The notes beneath the pieces are model-generated. The model was not told where the DNA came from, did no database searches, and was given only the letters and a program-made list of their open reading frames with translations. A stretch of 64,000 nt of DNA, taken from assembly GCA_020633335.1 (NCBI GenBank), contig JACKDU010000009.1, positions 372,001-436,000 of the forward strand. Direction: 5' to 3'. Shown here piece by piece: positions 57,929 through 64,000 of the stretch. This DNA is from Myxococcales bacterium (GTDB lineage Bacteria; Myxococcota_A; Polyangia; Nannocystales; Nannocystaceae). Each line of letters opens with the position of its first letter. The stretch's first letter is position 1. Both the position numbers and the translations under genes were made by a program.

Positions 57929-57937
57929 GTGTACGAT
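57929..57937 (+). promoter_or_regulatory. Candidate -10 element, pseudokinase gene
   Basis: GTGTACGAT; the hexamer TACGAT ends 8 nt before the ATG at 57946. Confidence 0.4.
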
Positions 57938-57945
57938 GCTCGGCG

Positions 57946-59772
57946 ATGAGCACCCCGCTGCCAGGGCTCCCCGCGGCGATCGCCGGACATCGCCTCGGCG
58001 CGCTCCGGGGCGAGGTCGACGAGGGGTGGCGGGTCGACGCCTGGGATCTGGCGGGGCAGGCCTGCGCGCTCGTGCTGGTGCGGCCGGCGGTGGCCGGGGA
58101 TCCGTCGTGGGTCGCGGCGCTCGAGCGGACGCGGGCGGAGCTCGGGCGGGCGGCGATCGCCGGGGTGCGCGGGCCGGTCGAGGTGCTCCGCGAGGGCGAT
58201 CAGATCGCGCTCCGCGTCGACGAGGTCGCCGGCGAGAGCGTCGAGGCCGAGCTCGAGCGTCGCGGTCGGATCCCGTGGGGCGAGGCGCTCGCACGCTGCG
58301 CGGCGATCGGCGGGGCGCTGGCCGGGCTCCACGCCCGCGGGCTCGCGTTCGGCGGCCTGCGGGCGGCGACCGTCGTGAGCGGCGCTGGCGGGATCGTGCT
58401 CTGCGACGTCGGCCTCGCGCGCAACGGCCACGGGCCGCAGGGGGCGGCGACGATGGCCCCCGAGCAGGCGGGCGGTGGGGCGGCGACGATCGCCAGCGAC
58501 GTCTACGCGCTCGCGGCCCTCCTCCACCAGATGGTCACGGGGGCGCCGCTCTTCAGCGGTGACCTCGCGCAGGTGGCGATGCTCCACCGCTTCAAGGAGC
58601 CGCGGCCGCTGCGGCGGATCGATCCGGCGATCGGCGCGTCGGCGGCGGCCGAGGCGGTGATCCTGCGGGCGCTCGACAAGAGCCCGCGGCGGCGATTTGG
58701 GGGGGTCGACGAGCTCTTGGTCGCGCTCGCGGACGCGTCTGCCTCCGGAGCGGCGGCGACCGGGCCCGCGCTCCTCGGGTCGGGGTCGCGCCACGGCGCG
58801 CTCGCGGGGGAGCTGGGGCCCGAGCGGACTGAGGTCGCGGTTGGGGGTGGTGGTGGCGCGCGCCAGGCTGGCGGCTTCGGGGGTCCTGGGGGCGGCGTCG
58901 AGGCTGGGGTCGAGCGGACGGAGGTCGTGGCGAACGTCGCGGTCCCGGCGGACGCGCGGGGTGGCGGCGCGGAGGCGGCGATTGAGCGGACGGAGGTCGC
59001 GGTCGAGCGCAGTGCCGTGTCGGCGAGCGTCGCGGTCCCGCCTGACACGCGCGGTGGCGGTGGCGCGGGTGAGCAGGGGCGGGCAGGCGGTGGCGCCGCT
59101 TCGCCGGCGCCGTGGGGGCAGGGCAGCGGGCCGCCCCTCCTCGTCGGCGTGGGCGGAGCGCAGGTTCAAACGAACATGTCCGATGGGACATCCATGGCGA
59201 CCCACGATGAGCCGGAGGTCGAGGCGACCGCGTTGTCGGCGTCGCCGGGCGGCGCGGCGCCCTGGAGGGCGGCGGAGAGCCGCGCTGCGGCCCCCGCGTC
59301 GGCGGCGTCGATCACTGGCGGTGCGTCGACGTCGCTCGCCGGCGGCGCCTCGTCCCCGGTGGAGGCGACCGCCCAGCTCCCGCCGCTCGCCGCTCCTGCT
59401 CCGCCGGCGAGCGAGGCGACCGCCCTCCTCCCGCCGCTCCCGGATCCGTCGGCGCTGGCGGCCGAGCGGACCGCGTTGATCCCCGGCTTCGGCGGCGCTT
59501 ACCTGTCTGAAGGGCCAGCATCGACGGCGACGCCAGCGGGCGCGTCCACGGCCCCGGAGGCGCGCGTCGTCGCCTCCGGATCCCCTGCATCGGCGGCGCT
59601 CGCCCGTCGGCCTGGCGGCGGCCTGGCGGCGGGCTCGGGCGGGCTCCGCTCGCTCCGGCGCGGGCTCGGGCGGGCGCGGGGGCTCGTCGGTCGGGTACGC
59701 GGCCTCCGCGGGCGCTTCCTCGCCGCGCTCCGTCGGATCGGGCGCCTCTTCGATCGGCTGCGGGCGGGCTAG
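57946..59772 (+). CDS. Pseudokinase with Thr-motif-rich tail
   Basis: 608 residues. About 1-260 keep the outline of a Ser/Thr kinase: AAIGGALAGLHARGLAF, ATMAPEQAGGG (APE motif, 171-173) and IASDVYALAALLHQMVTGAP (D-h-Y-A-L-G). The glycine loop is absent, HRD-x-K is FGGLRA (the catalytic Asp is missing) and DFG is DVG (154-156), so this is a pseudokinase. A 340-residue Ala/Gly/Pro tail contains repeats of ERTEV (three) and EATALLPPL/ERTALIPGF-type motifs, and ends in a basic Arg/Gly/Leu-rich stretch. One copy of the ATGTCC-N4-GGACAT palindrome lies in it (59176). The next gene encodes an FHA-like protein, so a scaffold role is inferred. Confidence 0.85.
   Translation: MSTPLPGLPAAIAGHRLGALRGEVDEGWRVDAWDLAGQACALVLVRPAVAGDPSWVAALERTRAELGRAAIAGVRGPVEVLREGDQIALRVDEVAGESVEAELERRGRIPWGEALARCAAIGGALAGLHARGLAFGGLRAATVVSGAGGIVLCDVGLARNGHGPQGAATMAPEQAGGGAATIASDVYALAALLHQMVTGAPLFSGDLAQVAMLHRFKEPRPLRRIDPAIGASAAAEAVILRALDKSPRRRFGGVDELLVALADASASGAAATGPALLGSGSRHGALAGELGPERTEVAVGGGGGARQAGGFGGPGGGVEAGVERTEVVANVAVPADARGGGAEAAIERTEVAVERSAVSASVAVPPDTRGGGGAGEQGRAGGGAASPAPWGQGSGPPLLVGVGGAQVQTNMSDGTSMATHDEPEVEATALSASPGGAAPWRAAESRAAAPASAASITGGASTSLAGGASSPVEATAQLPPLAAPAPPASEATALLPPLPDPSALAAERTALIPGFGGAYLSEGPASTATPAGASTAPEARVVASGSPASAALARRPGGGLAAGSGGLRSLRRGLGRARGLVGRVRGLRGRFLAALRRIGRLFDRLRAG
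59176..59191. repeat. ATGTCC-N4-GGACAT palindrome, copy 3
   Basis: ATGTCC-GATG-GGACAT inside the pseudokinase gene; lacks the G+C-rich tail of copies 1 and 2. Confidence 0.4.
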
Positions 59773-59789
59773 GCGGGCGCGGGGAGGCC

Positions 59790-61475
59790 GTGGCGAAGGT
59801 CGAGGCAGCGCTCTCCGGGGTCCGCGAGGCGACCGAGCCGACGCTCACGCGCGGCCGCGAGGGGACCGATCCGACGCCCGAGGGGCGACTGCCGAGGCGG
59901 ACGCTCGGTTGGCCGGCGCCGGGTGGGGCGCGCCTCGTCCTGCGGCTGGTCGATGGTCGCGGCGCCGCCGAGGAGGTCGCGCTCCACGGCCGTCGCTGGA
60001 TCGTGGGGGCCGACGTAGACGCGGGGATCCAGCTCGGCGGCCCCGGGATCGCGGGGCGGCACGCGCTCCTCGAGGTCGGGTCCGAGGGGTGGTGCGTCCG
60101 CGGGATCGAAGGGGCGCTGCTCTACCTCGAGCACGCGCCCCTCATCGGCCCGCACCGCCTGGCGGCCGGCGATCGCCTCCACCTCGGCACCTGGCGGGTC
60201 GATGTCCTGGAGGTCTGCGAGCCGAGCCCGCGCTCGCTCGGGCGGGCGCTGGGGCTGGGGATCGCGGCGATGGTGGGAGGGCTCGCGCTCGGGCTCGCGC
60301 TCGTCGGCGGGGACGGGGACGGGGACGGCCGCGGCGCTGCGCCGTGGATCGCCGCCCGCGTCGCGGCCGTCGACGCGGCGCGTTCGCGGTCGCGCGTCGC
60401 CGACGTCGACGTCGACGCCGGCGCCGGCGTCGACACGGACACGCCAGCGAGCCGAGGCCGCGCGCGGACCCGCGTGATCCACGAGGTGATCCCGGGCGAG
60501 ACGCTGGCGACGATCGCCGCCCGCTACCGGGTCGAGCGCCGGCGCCTCATCGCCGACAACCGCCTCAATCCGGACATGCCCCCAAGGCCAGGTGATCTGC
60601 TGGCGATCGACGCGATCGAGCCGCCGCTCCCGCGCCAGCGCCTGCGGGTGAAGGTCGAGGAGGGCGCGAGCTGGGGCGGCCTCGGCGAGCGCTACGGCCT
60701 CAGCCGGGCCGAGATCCGCGGGCAGAACCCGGGCCTCGGCGAGGTCCTGCCGGCGGGGGCGATCCTCGAGCTCTGGGTCGAGCCGCAGATCGAGCGCCGC
60801 CGCGATCGCGCCGGCGGGATCACCTTCCCGGTGGTCGGCGAGGCGCGCTCGCTCGGGGCGCCGAATGCCGGCTCGCTGGTCGGCGGGATCCAGCTCCCGG
60901 AGAGCCCGCTCTACATCCGTCGAAACGCCGCGATCATGTACGGCTCGGCGTCGACGATCGCCCGCCTGCAGGCGGCGATCTACCGCTTCCGCCGGCTCTA
61001 CGCCTACTCCGGCGTCCTCGTGGTCGCCGACCTGAGCCGCCCCGAGGGCGGCCGCCTGCCGCCGCACCTCTCCCACCAGTCGGGGCGCGACGTCGACATC
61101 TGGCTGCCGACCCTCCGCGGCGCCTACGACCAGCGCTACCTCGCCGAGGATCGACGGCCGCACCCGGATGAGGTCAACTGGCTGGCTACCTGGGGGCTCA
61201 TCGAGTCGCTCCTCGCCGAGGGCGGCGTCCGCTACATCTTCCTCTCGCGGACGATCCAGGACCGCCTCTACCGCGCGGCCGAGGCGATGGGCGCGAGCCC
61301 GGCCGAGCTCGCGCGGATCCAGTGGCAGCCGGAGGGCGCCGATCCGCGGGCGCCGGGGATGATCGCGCCGATCCGCGACGCGGCCGGGCACACCGGGCAT
61401 ATCCACGTCCGCTTCACCTGCGGCGACGACGAGCCCGGCTGCCAGGAGCACGGCGGGCGCGGCGATGAGCCCTGA
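59790..61475 (+). CDS. FHA-like / TM / LysM x2 / MepA murein endopeptidase
   Basis: 561 residues from GTG, 17 nt after the pseudokinase stop. Residues about 45-140 are an FHA-like domain (RRWIVGADVDAGIQLGGPGI, AGRHALLEV), but the phosphothreonine-binding Arg and Ser are Ala. A TM helix (about 153-173) follows, then LysM domains at about 229-275 (HEVIPGETLATIAARYRVER) and 285-332. The C-terminal ~210 residues are an M74 MepA-type D,D-endopeptidase with ligands in SHQSGRDVDIWLP (His429, Asp436) and GHTGHIHVRFTC (His537, His539). The cytoplasmic FHA-like part and outer LysM-MepA part suggest regulated cleavage of peptidoglycan cross-links in the periplasm. Confidence 0.9.
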   Translation: MAKVEAALSGVREATEPTLTRGREGTDPTPEGRLPRRTLGWPAPGGARLVLRLVDGRGAAEEVALHGRRWIVGADVDAGIQLGGPGIAGRHALLEVGSEGWCVRGIEGALLYLEHAPLIGPHRLAAGDRLHLGTWRVDVLEVCEPSPRSLGRALGLGIAAMVGGLALGLALVGGDGDGDGRGAAPWIAARVAAVDAARSRSRVADVDVDAGAGVDTDTPASRGRARTRVIHEVIPGETLATIAARYRVERRRLIADNRLNPDMPPRPGDLLAIDAIEPPLPRQRLRVKVEEGASWGGLGERYGLSRAEIRGQNPGLGEVLPAGAILELWVEPQIERRRDRAGGITFPVVGEARSLGAPNAGSLVGGIQLPESPLYIRRNAAIMYGSASTIARLQAAIYRFRRLYAYSGVLVVADLSRPEGGRLPPHLSHQSGRDVDIWLPTLRGAYDQRYLAEDRRPHPDEVNWLATWGLIESLLAEGGVRYIFLSRTIQDRLYRAAEAMGASPAELARIQWQPEGADPRAPGMIAPIRDAAGHTGHIHVRFTCGDDEPGCQEHGGRGDEP

Positions 61476-61532
61476 GCCGCGGCTTCGCTCGCGGTCGCGG
61501 CGACGCCGTGCGATGATCCCAGCGAGGACGCG

Positions 61533-62669
61533 ATGGTCGCCCCGAACGAGCGAAACCCCGGGATCGACGCGCTCCGCGGCCTCTCGGTCGCGCTCGTGGT
61601 CGTCCACCACGTCGCCATCCGGATCCCGCTCGGCGAGACCGCGCTCGGCGAGCTCTTGCCGCCGCGAGTCGTCCACGCGCTGGCCTTCAGCGGCTACGAG
61701 GCGGTCTTCCTCTTCTTCGTGATCTCCGGCTTCCTGATCACGACCCACTCGCTGCGCCGCTGGGGTTCGCTGGCGGCGATCGACGCCCGGGCCTTCTACG
61801 CTCGCCGCCTCGCCCGGATCGCGCCGACGCTCCTGGTGCTCCTGGGGATCCTCGCGCTCCTCCACCTCGCGGGCGCGCGCCACTACGTGATCGATGGGCC
61901 CGAGCAGTCGCTGGGGGGCGCGCTCTTCTCGGCGCTGGCGCTCCACCTCAACTGGTACGAGGGCCAGACCGGCTGGCTCCCGGGCGCCTGGGATGTGCTC
62001 TGGTCGCTGTCGATCGAGGAGCTCTTCTACCTCGCCTTCCCCGTCCTCTGTCTGGTGGTCGGCCGCCTCCGCGGGCTCCTGACGCTCGTCCTCGTCGGCC
62101 TCGCGCTCTCGCTGCCGTGGACCCGGGCGGCCCTCGCCGATGCAACCGAGATCTGGCAGGAGAAGGCCTATCTGCCGGCGATGGCGGCGATCGCCGCGGG
62201 CGTTGTCGCGGGCCTCGCGGCCGAGCGCTGGCCGGCGCCGTCGCGGGGGATCACGACCCTGGCGCTGGCGCTGGGCGGGGCGGCGATCGCCGCGGTCCTC
62301 CTCGCGGCGCGCGAGCTCTGGCCCCACGTCGGCTACGGCCTCCTCCTGGTCCTGACGGTCGGCTGCGGGCTCGCGCTCATGGGCCTCCACTGGCGGTGGC
62401 GGAGCGGGTGGTCGCGGGCGCCGTCGCGGGCCGGCGCCTGGCTCCGCGCCTGCGGCCGCCTCAGCTACGAGATCTACCTCGCCCACATGTTCGTGGTCTT
62501 CGCGCTGGTCGACGCCTTCAAGGCGCACGGCGGCGACCGGCGGAGCGGCTGGATCGTCTACCTCCTCGCGCTGCTCGGCTCCTGGGGGCTCGGCGCCCTG
62601 GTCTCCCGCCTCCTCACGAGCCCGGCCGATCGGGCGCTGCGGCGCAGGCTCCTCGGGGGCGCGCGGTGA
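61533..62669 (+). CDS. Acyltransferase family 3 membrane protein
   Basis: 378 residues with about ten hydrophobic helices. Hallmarks: NPGIDALRGLSVALVVVHHV (catalytic His after R-G/A-h-h), AVFLFFVISGFLITTHSLRR, FYARRLARIAPTLLVLLGIL and VLWSLSIEELFYLAFPVLCL. O-acylation of an exported glycan or lipid is the family role. It follows the MepA gene by 57 nt and overlaps the next gene by 4 bp (GTGA), so envelope modification and cell-wall cleavage are neighbours here. This is the second family-3 acyltransferase in the window. Confidence 0.92.
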   Translation: MVAPNERNPGIDALRGLSVALVVVHHVAIRIPLGETALGELLPPRVVHALAFSGYEAVFLFFVISGFLITTHSLRRWGSLAAIDARAFYARRLARIAPTLLVLLGILALLHLAGARHYVIDGPEQSLGGALFSALALHLNWYEGQTGWLPGAWDVLWSLSIEELFYLAFPVLCLVVGRLRGLLTLVLVGLALSLPWTRAALADATEIWQEKAYLPAMAAIAAGVVAGLAAERWPAPSRGITTLALALGGAAIAAVLLAARELWPHVGYGLLLVLTVGCGLALMGLHWRWRSGWSRAPSRAGAWLRACGRLSYEIYLAHMFVVFALVDAFKAHGGDRRSGWIVYLLALLGSWGLGALVSRLLTSPADRALRRRLLGGAR

Positions 62670-63103
62670 TCCGCTACTTCGCCTACGGATCGAACATGCT
62701 CGCCGCCCAGATGCGGACGCGGGTCGAGGAGGCGCGCCTCGTCGGCGTCGCTCGCCTCGCCGGGCATCGCTTCGTCTGCAACAAGATCGGCGCCGACGGG
62801 AGCGCCAAGGCCAACCTCGAGGTCGACGCCGCGGCCGAGGTCTGGGGCGTGGTCTGGGCCCTCAGCGAGGCCGCCCTCGCCGCGCTCGATCGCTTTGAAG
62901 GCGGCTATCGCCGGGGATCCTACGTCGTCGACGCGGGCGGGGGCGTGGCGCCGATCGCCTGCGAGGTCTATGTGTCGACCCGGATCTCGAGCGCGCTCCG
63001 GCCGAGCGTGGAGTATCGCGCGCGGATCCTCGACGGCGCGCGCGAGCACGGCCTGCCGACGCCGTGGATCGCCGCCCTCGAGGCGCTCCTGGTCGCGGGC
63101 TAG
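62666..63103 (+). CDS. Gamma-glutamylcyclotransferase-like (AIG2-fold) protein
   Basis: 145 residues from a GTG that overlaps the upstream stop codon (GTGA), so it is translationally coupled. N-terminus IRYFAYGSNMLAAQMRTRVE is the family signature (Y-F-A-Y-G-S-N-M), and WALSEAALAALDRFEGGYRR supplies the conserved acidic catalytic region. Enzymes of this fold cyclise gamma-glutamyl groups to 5-oxoproline. The convergent methyltransferase gene ends 3 nt downstream. Confidence 0.9.
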   Translation: MIRYFAYGSNMLAAQMRTRVEEARLVGVARLAGHRFVCNKIGADGSAKANLEVDAAAEVWGVVWALSEAALAALDRFEGGYRRGSYVVDAGGGVAPIACEVYVSTRISSALRPSVEYRARILDGAREHGLPTPWIAALEALLVAG

Positions 63104-63105
63104 GG

Positions 63106-63717
63106 TCAGCCGCGGAGGAGACCGAGACCCGGGACGAAGCGGCCGACGCGGCTCGCGTAGTCGCGGTAGCGCTGGCCGTGGACCCGGAGGAGGTGGGGCT
63201 CCTCGACCGCGCGGACCTGGATCTCGACCGCGATCGCCAGGGCCGCGAGGCCGGCGAGCGAGAGCGAATTTGGCAGGAGGAGCGCGAGCCCCAGGCCGGT
63301 GACGAGCATGCAGGAGAAGATCGGGTTTCGCACCCAGCGGAAGGCGCCCCCGGTCACCAGCTGGGTGCGCTCGTCCGCGTTGACGCCGATCCGCCACGCG
63401 CTCCCCATGCTCACCTGGGCGCCGTAGGTGCTGGCGATGCCGATGAGCGTGAGGACGACGCCGAGGGCGAGCGCCCAGGGGGGCGGTGACCAGAGCGGCG
63501 CGATCCAGCCGAGCGCCTCGGCGACGCCGGCGAGGAGGCTGAGGACGACGCCGACGACGAAGAGGGCGCCGCCGATCCACTCGAGCGAGCCGGGTCGCCC
63601 GGAGAGGCCGTGGAAGCCGGTCGAGCCGGTCGCCCGCAGGTGCTGCCAGGTGCGGAGGCCGAAGGCGATCCCGAAGAAAATTACGAGGAGGACGAGGGCG
63701 AGGTGAGGGCGTGACAT
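63106..63717 (-). CDS. Isoprenylcysteine carboxyl methyltransferase-like protein
   Basis: 203 residues, five hydrophobic helices. The C-terminal SAM-binding region: LVTGGAFRWVRNPIFSCMLV, EEPHLLRVHGQRYRDYASRV, GRFVPGLG. Compared with the ICMT-like gene at 22755, RHPGY is RNPIF, so the two are distinct subfamilies. Methylation of an unknown lipid-soluble substrate is the family role. GGCTATCGT ends 19 nt before the ATG. Confidence 0.88.
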   Translation of the reverse strand: MSRPHLALVLLVIFFGIAFGLRTWQHLRATGSTGFHGLSGRPGSLEWIGGALFVVGVVLSLLAGVAEALGWIAPLWSPPPWALALGVVLTLIGIASTYGAQVSMGSAWRIGVNADERTQLVTGGAFRWVRNPIFSCMLVTGLGLALLLPNSLSLAGLAALAIAVEIQVRAVEEPHLLRVHGQRYRDYASRVGRFVPGLGLLRG

Positions 63718-63736
63718 CGGCGCTCGCTGGGCGAGA

Positions 63737-63745
63737 ACGATAGCC
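63737..63745 (-). promoter_or_regulatory. Extended -10 element, ICMT-like gene at 63717
   Basis: Minus-strand GGCTATCGT, 19 nt before the ATG. Confidence 0.4.
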
Positions 63746-63796
63746 GATCCCGGGTGCGGCGAGCGTGGTCTCGCGGTCTCGTGCCGCTCTGCGCTG

Positions 63797-63805
63797 GGGT
63801 AGACT
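63797..63805 (+). promoter_or_regulatory. Extended -10 element, gene at 63814
   Basis: GGGTAGACT, 8 nt before the ATG at 63814. Confidence 0.5.
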
Positions 63806-63813
63806 CGCCGTCC

Positions 63814-64000
63814 ATGAGCAGCGAGCGCTTCTACCCGATCGGCACCCCTGGTGAGCCCTGGACCGACGCAGACAAGCTCGCCTGGCGCGCGGGTCGTCGC
63901 GTCCAGCGGAGCTATGGCGACGACGTGCGCGCTCGCCTCGACGCGCTCGGCGCTGGGTTTCGCGTCGAGCGCTACGGCGCCCTGAGCGTCGATCCGGAGC
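63814..64000 (+). CDS. N-terminus of an M14-like carboxypeptidase (cut by window end)
   Basis: 62 residues are visible, starting MSSERFYPIGTPGEPWTDAD and continuing with RSYGDDVRARLDAL and FRVERYGALSVDP. The YPIGTPG-x-PW start and the YGALS-x-DP element are familiar from a bacterial M14-family metallocarboxypeptidase group, but no zinc-binding motif is within the window. The start is supported by the GGGTAGACT element 8 nt upstream. Confidence 0.6.
   Translation, partial: MSSERFYPIGTPGEPWTDADKLAWRAGRRVQRSYGDDVRARLDALGAGFRVERYGALSVDPE

Noticed and set aside
59769..62528. 919-codon - strand open frame
   Set aside because: Antisense to the FHA-LysM-MepA and acyltransferase genes, whose motifs are unmistakable.
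1..64000. CRISPR arrays, tRNA or rRNA genes
   Set aside because: No regularly spaced direct repeats of 24-40 bp and no conserved rRNA or tRNA sequences were recognised on either strand; the tandem repeats present are short and within coding linkers.

Overview
The window looks like chromosomal DNA of a high-G+C, Gram-negative, social or predatory delta-type bacterium (Myxococcota, most like the Nannocystis/Plesiocystis side). This is inferred from composition, very strong G/C preference at third codon positions, eukaryote-like Ser/Thr kinases with TPR arrays, MglA-like GTPase remnants, and above all from about fifteen secreted lipoproteins whose lipobox cysteine is followed by a long Ser/Thr/Gly/Asp-rich linker. 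No rRNA, tRNA, CRISPR array, intact IS element or prophage was seen. Almost all genes are short transcription units with frequent convergent and divergent neighbours, and several convergent pairs overlap at their stop codons.

Layout. 1-2.8 kb: a hybrid histidine kinase (runs off the left edge), a decayed paralogue fragment and a small lipoprotein. 3-10.2 kb: secreted lipoproteins (MbnP-like, YHYH, C-type lectin and others) and an LRR protein. 10.3-12.1 kb: a radical SAM/SPASM enzyme facing a zinc-ribbon Ser/Thr-rich lipoprotein. 12.2-15.1 kb: CAP-domain lipoprotein, an FGE-type protein of lower G+C flanked by a shared palindrome, and a Cys-rich lipoprotein. 15.3-23.5 kb: M50-like membrane protease, DUF4336 protein, membrane protein, Ser/Thr kinase with TPRs, M28 peptidase, ICMT-like methyltransferase. 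23.5-30.3 kb: lipoproteins, a CheY-like regulator, an Hpt protein and a LuxR-type regulator with a repeat-rich leader. 30.7-38.7 kb: esterase, acyltransferase, LamG lipoprotein, membrane MutS-like ATPase, a three-domain PqqD-like/flavoprotein/methyltransferase fusion with a Cys-rich lipoprotein gene just upstream, and a DUF6484 protein. 38.7-49.6 kb: IgGFc-binding lipoprotein, ArsR/SRPBCC pair, GDPD lipoprotein, CD-NTase-like protein, PP2C phosphatase, more lipoproteins, ferritin-like protein. 49.6-57.8 kb: FG-GAP membrane protein, STAS-like/PLP decarboxylase fusion, a lower-G+C island with a degenerate MglA-like GTPase, an Rpn-type nuclease, propionyl-CoA synthetase. 57.9-64 kb: a pseudokinase followed by an FHA-like/LysM/MepA murein endopeptidase, an acyltransferase, a gamma-glutamylcyclotransferase, a second ICMT-like protein and the start of an M14-like carboxypeptidase.

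Two window-wide patterns stand out. First, a promoter element of the form TGnTAnnnT lies 6-11 nt in front of the start codon of many monocistronic genes, which implies leaderless or near-leaderless mRNAs; it also helps choose several start codons. Second, the window is dominated by cell-surface, envelope and signalling functions rather than core metabolism. The best candidates for undescribed biology are the PqqD-like/EpiD-type flavoprotein/methyltransferase fusion, the pseudokinase plus FHA-LysM-MepA pair, the radical SAM enzyme with its zinc-ribbon lipoprotein, and the CD-NTase-like protein with altered catalytic residues.
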